A DNA stretch of 8,033 bases from Bacillota bacterium (GTDB lineage: Bacteria > Bacillota > Clostridia > Tissierellales > Peptoniphilaceae), in contig JAEXBH010000108.1 of assembly GCA_023394215.1 (NCBI GenBank), positions 1 through 8,033 of the forward strand, in the 5' to 3' direction. Positions 1 to 5,586 of the stretch are shown piece by piece (within the stretch, counting starts at the first letter, position 1; each line of letters begins with the position of its first letter). The notes beneath the pieces are model-generated. The model was not told the DNA's origin, ran no database searches, and saw nothing but the letters and a program-made list of their open reading frames with translations. The position numbers and the translations under genes were made by a program.

Positions 1-2
1 GT

Positions 3-27
3 AAAAGGGGTAGTAATACCCCTTTTT
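3..27 (+). terminator. Intrinsic terminator upstream of etfB
   Basis: A perfect 10-bp stem (AAAAGGGGTA at 3-12 paired with TACCCCTTTT at 17-26) closes a GTAA tetraloop and runs into a T tract ending at 27. It most likely ends a gene lying left of the window. Because I find no convincing promoter between it and etfB, it could instead be an attenuator inside the leader of the etf operon. The sequence to the left is needed to decide. Confidence 0.8.
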
Positions 28-35
28 AATAGAAT

Positions 36-65
36 AGGTCCCTGATCAAAATTGCTCGGGGACTT
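36..65 (+). promoter_or_regulatory. Leader hairpin ahead of etfB
   Basis: AGGTCCCTGA (36-45) can pair with TCGGGGACTT (56-65), giving a 10-bp stem with two G-U pairs and a 10-base loop. It has no T run after it, so it does not look like a terminator. It ends 12 bases before the Shine-Dalgarno sequence AAAGGAG (78-84). A perfect 10-base palindrome, GTAATATTAC, follows at 66-75. It may stabilise the 5' end of the message or be a protein or RNA regulatory site. It matches no riboswitch class I can name, and the function is inference only. Confidence 0.4.
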
Positions 66-90
66 GTAATATTACTTAAAGGAGAAGAAT

Positions 91-894
91 ATGAACATTT
101 TAGTTTGTGTAAAACAGGTTCCTGATACAAGTGAAATCAAGATAGACCCTGTTAAAAACACTTTAATTCGTGACGGTGTGGAGAGTATATTAAACCCATT
201 TGACGGTTATGCTCTTGAAAGCGCACTACTTATCAAGGATAAAAATCCTGAAGCAAAAGTTACAGTAGTATCAATGGGACCTCCTCAAGCAGAAGGTATG
301 CTTAGAGATTGTATAGCAGTAGGTGCTCAAAATGCTTATCTTGTAACTGACAGAAAGTTTGGCGGTTCAGATACACTTGCTACATCTTATATTTTGACAA
401 ATGCAATCAAAAAGATTGAAGAAGAACAAGGAAAATTTGATTTAATTCTTTGCGGTAAGCAAGCCATAGACGGAGATACTGCTCAAGTAGGTCCTGAAAT
501 TGCTGAACAATTGGATATACCTCAAGTTACATATGCTATAGGTTTGGAAGATGCAGGCGAAGGCTTAGTACATGTTAGAAGAGAGTTGGATTTTGGTGTT
601 CAAGTTGTTGAAGCTAAGACTCCTGCCTTAGTTACATTTACAAAGACTAACGAATTGAGATATCCATCTATTAAGAATAAATTAGCTGCAAAGAAAGCAG
701 TAATCAAGCAATTAACTTTTGAAGATTTGTCAGACATAGACGAAACAAGAATAGGTCTTAAGGGATCTCCTACTCGTGTAAGAAAGACATTTACACCTTC
801 TCAAACAAAAGAAGGCGTTATCATAAGCGAAAAAGAAGCAGAAGTTGCAGTTGCTAGATTAATCGAAGCATTAGAAGATGCTAAGTTATTATAG
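91..894 (+). CDS. etfB: Electron transfer flavoprotein subunit beta (EtfB)
   Basis: This 267-aa protein, of normal length for the family, is the small subunit of the soluble EtfAB heterodimer, which passes electrons between NAD(H) or ferredoxin and a partner flavin dehydrogenase. Visible landmarks are the N-terminal CVKQVPDT strand-loop (residues 6-13), the nucleotide-binding stretch GKQAIDGDTAQVGP (122-135), the family-signature region VRRELDFGVQVVEAKTPALV (162-181), where DF replaces the more usual DG, and GSPTRV near the C-terminus (225-230). In bifurcating Etfs this subunit binds a second FAD in place of AMP and is the NAD(H) site; I infer that here from gene context. The start is set by AAAGGAG at 78-84, six bases upstream. 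It is first in an etfB-etfA-dehydrogenase operon, and its stop codon overlaps the ribosome-binding site of etfA. Confidence 0.95.
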   Translation: MNILVCVKQVPDTSEIKIDPVKNTLIRDGVESILNPFDGYALESALLIKDKNPEAKVTVVSMGPPQAEGMLRDCIAVGAQNAYLVTDRKFGGSDTLATSYILTNAIKKIEEEQGKFDLILCGKQAIDGDTAQVGPEIAEQLDIPQVTYAIGLEDAGEGLVHVRRELDFGVQVVEAKTPALVTFTKTNELRYPSIKNKLAAKKAVIKQLTFEDLSDIDETRIGLKGSPTRVRKTFTPSQTKEGVIISEKEAEVAVARLIEALEDAKLL

Positions 895-898
895 GAGG
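893..898 (+). promoter_or_regulatory. Shine-Dalgarno fixing the etfA start
   Basis: AGGAGG lies six bases before the ATG at 905 and overlaps the last two bases of the etfB stop codon (892-894). An in-frame ATG at 878 lies inside etfB and would add nine residues with no homology to Etf alpha proteins, so 905 is the better start. The arrangement suggests translational coupling, consistent with a 1:1 heterodimer. Confidence 0.85.
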
Positions 899-904
899 TG
901 CACG

Positions 905-1912
905 ATGTTTGAAGATTATAAAAATATTTGGGTTGTAATTGAAGTAGATGAAGCGGGTAAGGCTAAAAATGTAGGTTTGGAATTACTTAGCCCTGCAAGA
1001 GAAATGGCTGCTAAGACAGGTGAAAAGGTAGCTGCACTTATAGTTGGTAATCCTATTGACCAAGCCGTTGAACAAGTTAAAAAATATGGTGTAGACGAAG
1101 TTTACACTGTAAAGGGCGACCTTTATACTGAATACAACACAGAAGTTTATACAAATGCTATAGTTAAGTTAGTAGAAGAATTTAAGCCTAATACTATGCT
1201 TATAGGGGCAACAAACCAAGGTAGAGATTTAGGTCCGAGAGTTTCTTCAAGACTTAGAACAGGTTTGACAGCTGACTGTACAAATCTTGAAATAGATGCT
1301 GAAAAGAGAGAAGTACATTGGACTCGTCCTGCATTTGGCGGTAACTTGATGGCTACAATCCTTTGTCCTGATACAAGACCTCAAATCGGTACTGTAAGAC
1401 CGGGTGTATTTAAGAAGGAAGAAGTTGCTGAAAAGGCTGTTGAAGTAATCGAAAGAGAAATAGATTTCCCTAAAGATCAAATTCGTACAAGAGTTATAGA
1501 AACTATATTGCCTGAAGGTGAAAAGATTATAGACCTTGAAGGTGCTGAAGTTATAGTTTCAGGTGGTCGTGGATTACAAGAAGAAAAGAACTTTGAAATA
1601 ATTGAAGCTTTGGCTAACGTATTCGGTGCCCCTGTAGGTTCATCAAGAGCTGCAGTAGATGCCGGTTGGATAACTCACCAACATCAAGTAGGACAATCAG
1701 GTAAGACAGTAGGTCCTAAGCTATACATAGCTGTTGGTATATCAGGAGCAATCCAACACGTTGCAGGTATGTCCGGTTCAGGAACAATTATTGCTATAAA
1801 CTCAGATCCTGAAGCGCCAATATTTAATGTGGCTGACTTCGGTGTAGTTGGAGACTTATTCCAAATAGTTCCTCTATTGACAGAAGAATTAAATAAACGT
1901 AAAAATGCTTAA
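905..1912 (+). CDS. etfA: Electron transfer flavoprotein subunit alpha (EtfA)
   Basis: This 335-aa large subunit of EtfAB carries the C-terminal FAD domain that shuttles electrons to the dehydrogenase. The N-terminal Rossmann-like half (about 1-190) includes [17 protein letters not shown] (101-117). The C-terminal FAD half contains SGGRGL (219-224), [11 protein letters not shown] (245-255), QVGQSGKTV (261-269) and a complete match to the EtfA family signature from [13 protein letters not shown] through AIN (273-299). The protein begins directly with the Etf domain and has only two cysteines (125 and 154). It therefore has no N-terminal [4Fe-4S] ferredoxin-like extension of the kind reported for the A. 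woodii lactate Etf alpha subunit. Ten bases separate it from etfB, and the dehydrogenase gene follows 60 bases later, marking a dedicated partner set rather than a fatty-acid oxidation cluster. Confidence 0.95.
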   Translation: MFEDYKNIWVVIEVDEAGKAKNVGLELLSPAREMAAKTGEKVAALIVGNPIDQAVEQVKKYGVDEVYTVKGDLYTEYNTEVYTNAIVKLVEEFKPNTMLIGATNQGRDLGPRVSSRLRTGLTADCTNLEIDAEKREVHWTRPAFGGNLMATILCPDTRPQIGTVRPGVFKKEEVAEKAVEVIEREIDFPKDQIRTRVIETILPEGEKIIDLEGAEVIVSGGRGLQEEKNFEIIEALANVFGAPVGSSRAAVDAGWITHQHQVGQSGKTVGPKLYIAVGISGAIQHVAGMSGSGTIIAINSDPEAPIFNVADFGVVGDLFQIVPLLTEELNKRKNA

Positions 1913-1931
1913 TTAGGAGTTGAACTCTTAA
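1913..1931 (+). other. Small intercistronic hairpin, etfA to dehydrogenase
   Basis: Directly after the etfA stop codon, TTAGGAGT (1913-1920) can pair with ACTCTTAA (1924-1931) around a three-base loop, an 8-bp stem with one G-U pair. No T tract follows at once, so it is not a convincing terminator. It could be a processing or stability element between cistrons, but a stem this short may be chance. Confidence 0.25.
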
Positions 1932-1972
1932 ATTATAGGAAGGTTTAATTTAACTTTTAAAAAGGAGAGAAT

Positions 1973-3388
1973 ATGGAAACTAAATTTAATAAGGTTACAC
2001 CCGAAATTGTTGAGTTGATAAGAAACTCAGTAAAGGGAAAAGTAAGTGTGGGTCCGGATGTAAATCCTGATTACACTCATGATGAAATGCCTATCTACGG
2101 TTCAGGTAGTCCTGACGTTTTAGTTGAGGCTAAATCCACTGAAGAAGTAGCTGCTATTATGAAAATCTGTTATGACAACAATATTAATGTTATAGCAAGA
2201 GGGGCAGGTACAGGTTTGGTAGGTGCCAGCGTAGCAATAAACGGTGGTGTTATGATTGATATGCAATCATTTAACAGAATATTGGATTACGATTTAAATA
2301 ACTTTGTAGTGACTGTTGAACCAGGTGTGTTATTAAATGACTTGGCAGCAGATGCAGCTCAAAAAGGATTCTTGTATCCACCTGATCCGGGTGAAAAGTT
2401 TGCAACTCTTGGCGGTAACGTTTCAACTAATGCAGGCGGTATGCGTGCAGTAAAATACGGAACAACAAGAGATTATGTAAAGAAGATGGAAGTAGTACTT
2501 CCTACAGGAAAAGTTGTTGAGTTCGGTGCAAATGTAACTAAGACTTCAACAGGATATTCTTTACTTAACCTAATGATAGGTTCTGAAGGAACTTTGGGTA
2601 TAATTACTAAATTGGTATTGAAGATTGTACCTGCTCCTACAGAAGATATTTCTTTAATAGTACCTTATGAAAATTTGAACGATTGTATAGCAACCGTTCC
2701 GGAACTATTTAAACATCACTTAAACCCACAATCTATAGAATTTATGGAAAGAGCTATTGTAGAATCTTCTGAAAGATTCTTAGGCAAGAAAAACTTCCCT
2801 ACACAAGTTGGCGGAGTGGAAGTTGGAGCTTTCTTATTGGTTAGATTTGATGGAAATGATGCTGATCAATTGCTTGAAATAGTTGAAAAAGCAGCTGAAT
2901 TGGTGCTTGAAAATGGAGCTTTGGATGTTTTTGTTGCTGACACTCCTGAAAAGAAGAAATCAGCTTGGGAAGCAAGAGGCGCATTCTTGGAAGCTATAGA
3001 AGCTGAAACAGAATTGTACGATGAATGTGACGTAGTAGTTCCTATAAGTGAAATTGCAAATTATCTTGCATTTGTAAATGAAAAGGGTCGTGACTTCAGC
3101 TTTGAAGTAAAGAGCTTCGGTCATGCCGGAGACGGAAACCTTCATATATATGCTTGCAGTAATGATATGGAAAAAGAAGCTTTCATTAAGGAAGTTGATG
3201 AATTTATGGATATCATTTATGATAAGGCATATGAAGTAGGCGGACAATTATCCGGAGAACATGGTATTGGTCACGGAAAAACTAAATATTTAGCTAAGTT
3301 TGAAGGCGATGCCAAGATAGAACTTATGAGAGGCATAAAGAAAGTCTTCGATCCTAAGGGAATATTAAACCCTGGAAAGGTAATATAA
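1973..3388 (+). CDS. lctD: FAD-dependent 2-hydroxyacid dehydrogenase (GlcD/D-lactate dehydrogenase family), Etf partner
   Basis: This 471-aa cytosolic flavoprotein probably oxidises D-lactate (or a related 2-hydroxyacid such as glycolate) to the 2-oxoacid and passes electrons to the EtfAB encoded just upstream. The FAD-binding (PCMH/FAD_binding_4) domain spans about 40-220, with RGAGTGLVG (76-84), PPDPG (136-140), GGNVSTNAGG (147-156) and GSEGTLGI (203-210). The FAD-oxidase C-terminal domain follows, with HAGDGNLH (384-391) and GEHGIG (428-433). By analogy with human D-2-hydroxyglutarate dehydrogenase, His384, His391 and Glu429 are the expected metal and substrate ligands, and all are present. 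It ends with the family tail DPKGILNPGK. The start follows AAAGGAG (1961-1967). No membrane segment or Fe-S motif is visible. The symbol is by analogy with A. woodii lctBCD; substrate and stereochemistry cannot be read from the sequence, and glycolate or 2-hydroxyglutarate remain alternatives. Confidence 0.88.
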   Translation: METKFNKVTPEIVELIRNSVKGKVSVGPDVNPDYTHDEMPIYGSGSPDVLVEAKSTEEVAAIMKICYDNNINVIARGAGTGLVGASVAINGGVMIDMQSFNRILDYDLNNFVVTVEPGVLLNDLAADAAQKGFLYPPDPGEKFATLGGNVSTNAGGMRAVKYGTTRDYVKKMEVVLPTGKVVEFGANVTKTSTGYSLLNLMIGSEGTLGIITKLVLKIVPAPTEDISLIVPYENLNDCIATVPELFKHHLNPQSIEFMERAIVESSERFLGKKNFPTQVGGVEVGAFLLVRFDGNDADQLLEIVEKAAELVLENGALDVFVADTPEKKKSAWEARGAFLEAIEAETELYDECDVVVPISEIANYLAFVNEKGRDFSFEVKSFGHAGDGNLHIYACSNDMEKEAFIKEVDEFMDIIYDKAYEVGGQLSGEHGIGHGKTKYLAKFEGDAKIELMRGIKKVFDPKGILNPGKVI

Positions 3389-3398
3389 GTTAAATTAA

Positions 3399-3430
3399 AA
3401 AAGGGTGGATTTCCACCCTTTTAGTTTTTA
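3399..3430 (+). terminator. Terminator of the etfBA-dehydrogenase operon
   Basis: AAAAGGGTGG (3399-3408) pairs perfectly with CCACCCTTTT (3413-3422) around an ATTT loop, followed by a T-rich stretch (AGTTTTTA). It lies 11 bases after the dehydrogenase stop codon and separates that operon from lrgAB. Some read-through into lrgAB is possible, because no clear promoter is visible in the 50 bases that remain before lrgA. Confidence 0.9.
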
Positions 3431-3480
3431 ATTTTGATTAGCTTTTAACTATCTGAAAAGAATCTTTTTAAGGAGATACT

Positions 3481-3831
3481 ATGAAAATTTTAAAAGGCTT
3501 TGCGATCCTATTTATATGTTTATTATTGGGTAGCATTTGTAAGATGCTTATTAATTTCCCTATACCGGAAGTTGTATACGGAATGTTGTTTTTATTGATA
3601 TTTTTAATGGCTGGTATAGTTAAGGTTGATATGATAGAAGATGTATCAAATGGACTTCTTTCAAACCTTGCCTTCTTATTTGTGCCTGTATCAGTTTCTT
3701 TGGTTAATCAAATAGACGTGCTTGGTTCAAATATCATACCTATAGTTGTTATAGTATTGGCATCAGGTTTTATAACAATGGGTGTAACAGCTAAAGTAGT
3801 TGAATTAGTTCAAAAATGGAGGAATAAATAA
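3481..3831 (+). CDS. lrgA: LrgA/CidA-family membrane protein
   Basis: This 116-aa integral membrane protein is the small partner of LrgB. Four hydrophobic helices can be placed at about 5-24, 29-47, 59-78 and 85-107, followed by a basic tail (QKWRNK). Family landmarks are FPIPEVVYGM (26-35) at the start of helix 2 and FLFVPVSVSL (66-75) in helix 3. The family was named for murein-hydrolase control in Staphylococcus, but B. subtilis PftAB and S. mutans LrgAB are linked to pyruvate uptake. The position behind a 2-hydroxyacid dehydrogenase operon favours a carboxylate-transport role, by inference. The start is set by AGGAG (3471-3475). CidA and LrgA cannot be told apart reliably here. No LytSR-type two-component regulator is seen in the window. 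Confidence 0.87.
   Translation: MKILKGFAILFICLLLGSICKMLINFPIPEVVYGMLFLLIFLMAGIVKVDMIEDVSNGLLSNLAFLFVPVSVSLVNQIDVLGSNIIPIVVIVLASGFITMGVTAKVVELVQKWRNK
3818..3822 (+). promoter_or_regulatory. lrgB ribosome-binding site inside lrgA
   Basis: GGAGG lies within the last codons of lrgA, eight bases before the lrgB ATG. The lrgA stop and lrgB start share one base (TAATG at 3829-3833), a classic arrangement for translational coupling of two partner subunits. Confidence 0.8.
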
Positions 3832-4523
3832 TGAGTGAAATGATTAAAAGTCCATATTTTGGAATTATGTTGTCAATCGTCATGTATTTAATAGGAACAG
3901 TTATATCTAAGAAATTAAAGACACCTATAGCCAATCCTCTATTAATTGCTATGATTTTATGTGTGGCATTTTTGAAGATATTCAATATATCATATGATGA
4001 TTATAATATAGGCGGAAAGTATATTACATTCTTAATTGCTCCGGCTACGGTAGCTATGGTTTTAAACCTATACAAGAACATAGAATTATTAAAGAAGAAT
4101 ATTATACCTGTATTTGTAGGCGTGTTTGCAGGTGTGTTGACTTCTGTACTTAGTGTATTTATATTGGCAAAAGTTTTTGGTTTAAATAAAGAATTAACAC
4201 TATCAATAGTGCCAAAATCTTTGACAACTGCTATAGGGGTTGCCTTGGCAGGTGAATATGGCGGTATATCAGCGGTTGCTGTAGTATGTATAGTAATTAC
4301 AGGTATCTTTGGAGCTGTATTTGCACCTATAGTTATGAACACATTGAAGATAAAAGACCCTGTAGCAAAGGGTATAGGTATAGGAACAACTTCCCATGCC
4401 GTTGGAACTTCAAAAGCCATAGAAATGGGTCCTGTAGAAGGGGCTATGTCAGGTTTGGCTATAGCTTTGGCAGGTTTTACATCAGTAATAGTAATACCGA
4501 TATTGATTAATATATTCGGTTAA
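3831..4523 (+). CDS. lrgB: LrgB-family membrane protein
   Basis: This 230-aa polytopic membrane protein, of normal family length, is the larger partner of the LrgAB pair. Hydrophobic segments are spread along most of the chain (about 8-25, 32-51, 62-80, 90-115, 143-170, 205-229). Conserved LrgB motifs are PKSLTT (128-133) and GIGIGTTSHAVGTSKA (181-196), followed by EGAMSGLA (203-210). These conserved polar and glycine-rich stretches form the core shared with bacterial pyruvate carriers and the plant plastid glycolate/glycerate transporter PLGG1. It is coupled to lrgA by a one-base overlap and is followed at once by a strong terminator, so the pair forms its own short unit. Transport of lactate, pyruvate or glycolate is inferred from family and neighbours; a role in autolysis control is the alternative. 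Confidence 0.92.
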   Translation: MSEMIKSPYFGIMLSIVMYLIGTVISKKLKTPIANPLLIAMILCVAFLKIFNISYDDYNIGGKYITFLIAPATVAMVLNLYKNIELLKKNIIPVFVGVFAGVLTSVLSVFILAKVFGLNKELTLSIVPKSLTTAIGVALAGEYGGISAVAVVCIVITGIFGAVFAPIVMNTLKIKDPVAKGIGIGTTSHAVGTSKAIEMGPVEGAMSGLAIALAGFTSVIVIPILINIFG

Positions 4524-4530
4524 TGATTTT

Positions 4531-4580
4531 AACAGCTTTAGTAAGAGCAGTCATATGCTCTGCTGAGGCTGTTTTAATTT
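4531..4580 (+). terminator. Long hairpin terminator after lrgB
   Basis: AACAGC (4531-4536) pairs with GCTGTT (4568-4573). Pairing continues inward, with a few G-U pairs and one bulged A (4543), to AGAGCA (4544-4549) with TGCTCT (4556-4561) around a six-base loop. The total is about 18 paired positions, followed by TTAATTTTGTTTT. It starts eight bases after the lrgB stop codon and isolates lrgAB from the next gene. Confidence 0.85.
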
Positions 4581-4659
4581 TGTTTTGATAAACCTCTACT
4601 AATGCTAATTTTTATCATTTGCTTGGATAATCTTGTATAAGTTTTTAAAAGCTATTGTT

Positions 4660-4689
4660 TTGACATTAACTTAGTAATATTGATATACT
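4660..4689 (+). promoter_or_regulatory. Sigma-A promoter with extended -10
   Basis: A perfect -35 box TTGACA (4660-4665) lies 18 bases before TATACT (4684-4689), which is preceded by TG at 4681-4682 (TGATATACT), an extended -10. Transcription should start near 4696, leaving a leader of about 60 bases before the ATG at 4755. This is the clearest promoter in the window and implies independent, probably vegetative expression of the following gene. The stretch from 4581 to 4659 is AT-rich and holds nothing else I can name, apart from a weak TGATAAA/TTTATCA inverted repeat (4586-4592 and 4611-4617). Confidence 0.85.
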
Positions 4690-4754
4690 GAACTTAAGAA
4701 AGGACCATTCACTTAGGAGCTACTGTGATTTTAAAATTCAATAGAGGAGGATTT

Positions 4755-5528
4755 ATGCTTAGAAGCAAAAAGAGTATTTTGTACGTATTAGCTTTAGTTG
4801 GAGCTATTTTAATAGTGTTTTTTATAAAGGATAAGGTTATTGCCGATAAAAGTACTTTAGAAAAGATTGATATTAAAAAAGTTGCTGAAGATTTTGAGCT
4901 TTATGATGATCTTAAAGCAGATTGGAGCGGATTTTCTTATAAAAATAAGTATGGGGAAGCTACATTTGATAAGAATGGTAAATTGATAGAGCTTGATCAG
5001 CTGGATGCTATGTCTCTAAATAAAAAATCTGAAAAGTTTAAGAGTGTTGAAGATATAAAGAAGATGCTTTTAGATGAAGGTTATGTTGATTCATCCTATG
5101 AAATTTATAAAGAAGGTCCTTTCTTAGATGAGGGTTTGGATATTTGGTATGTAAAGAAGTCTAAATATGGACTTAAAAATATGTATAACAGCATAAGGGT
5201 ACTTGTAGATACAAATTTGAATTTGCCGGTTTCCTATAAGAAGATTGAAGAATTTACTGATGATATTGAACCCAAGATAAGTCAAGATGAGGCTGTTGAG
5301 ATAGCGGCAAAGTTTTTGAAAGAAAATATTAAGGATAAAGAGTACAAGTTGAGATTGGTTGAACTTAGCGTAAAGGAAAGAAACGATTACTACAAGCTTG
5401 GTGATGTTAAAGATAAGGGTAAGCTTTCAATAGTGTATAATGTTGAATTTGAAATTGAATGTGTCTACGTTGATATCTTGACAGGAGATATAGTAGGCGG
5501 AACGGTTTATGAAACAAAAGCAGAATAA
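4755..5528 (+). CDS. Membrane-anchored protein of unknown function, PepSY/YcdB-like
   Basis: I do not recognise a named family for this 257-aa protein. A basic N-terminus (MLRSKK) and one hydrophobic helix (about 8-24) with no lipobox cysteine predict a signal anchor with the rest outside the cell. The outer part is lysine- and acid-rich with alternating hydrophobic strands. Residues 173-254 look like a PepSY-type domain: a helix SQDEAVEIAAKFLKE (176-190), then strands ending in VYVDILTGDIVGG (237-249). Residues 40-165 may be a second, diverged copy, suggesting a YcdB/YpeB-like tandem, which is a weak inference. Such domains are often thought to inhibit or chaperone secreted enzymes. The start at 4755 has a strong GAGGAGG (4744-4750). 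A GTG at 4725, also with AGGAG upstream, would add ten residues and cannot be excluded. It stands alone between a promoter and a shared terminator. Confidence 0.8.
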   Translation: MLRSKKSILYVLALVGAILIVFFIKDKVIADKSTLEKIDIKKVAEDFELYDDLKADWSGFSYKNKYGEATFDKNGKLIELDQLDAMSLNKKSEKFKSVEDIKKMLLDEGYVDSSYEIYKEGPFLDEGLDIWYVKKSKYGLKNMYNSIRVLVDTNLNLPVSYKKIEEFTDDIEPKISQDEAVEIAAKFLKENIKDKEYKLRLVELSVKERNDYYKLGDVKDKGKLSIVYNVEFEIECVYVDILTGDIVGGTVYETKAE

Positions 5529-5545
5529 TTTTTGTGGCTAATTAT

Positions 5546-5580
5546 AAAAAGGATCCGACTAAAAAGTCGAATCCTTTTTT
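5546..5580. terminator. Bidirectional terminator between convergent genes
   Basis: AAAAAGGAT (5546-5554) pairs with ATCCTTTTT (5571-5579) and CGACT (5556-5560) with AGTCG (5565-5569), with one internal C/A mismatch and an AAAA loop. A and T runs flank both sides, so the structure can end transcription of the forward gene (stop at 5528) and of the reverse-strand surface-protein gene (stop codon at 5587-5589). Confidence 0.88.
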
Positions 5581-5586
5581 AATATA

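Noticed and set aside
216..229. TGAAAGCGC resembling half of a catabolite-responsive element
   Set aside because: It is inside the etfB coding sequence and the second half does not fit the palindromic consensus.
878..904. Earlier ATG for etfA giving nine extra residues
   Set aside because: It lies inside etfB without its own Shine-Dalgarno sequence. AGGAGG at 893-898 points to the ATG at 905, where Etf homology begins.
1247..1480. Reverse-strand open frame of 77 codons inside etfA
   Set aside because: It lies wholly inside a well-supported gene, its Phe/Ser/Tyr/Cys-rich product resembles no protein family, and no ribosome-binding site was seen.
2960..3247. Reverse-strand open frame of 95 codons inside the dehydrogenase gene
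   Set aside because: It covers the conserved HAGDGNLH region of the true gene, and its composition is that of an antisense shadow.
3423..3470. Possible promoter for lrgAB
   Set aside because: TTGATT (3434-3439) has no acceptable -10 at 16-18 bases. The AT-rich stretch gives only poor matches, so no promoter is annotated.
4001..4420. Reverse-strand open frame of 139 codons inside lrgB
   Set aside because: Its hydrophobic-looking product comes from reading the complement of Ala/Gly/Val-rich membrane codons. The lrgB frame carries the conserved motifs.
4286..4510. Second forward-strand frame of 74 codons inside lrgB
   Set aside because: It is out of frame with a clear family member and has an implausible composition.
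4586..4617. TGATAAA/TTTATCA inverted repeat as an operator
   Set aside because: Seven bases with an 18-base AT-rich gap are easily expected by chance, and the repeat sits about 45 bases upstream of the -35 box with no known regulator match.
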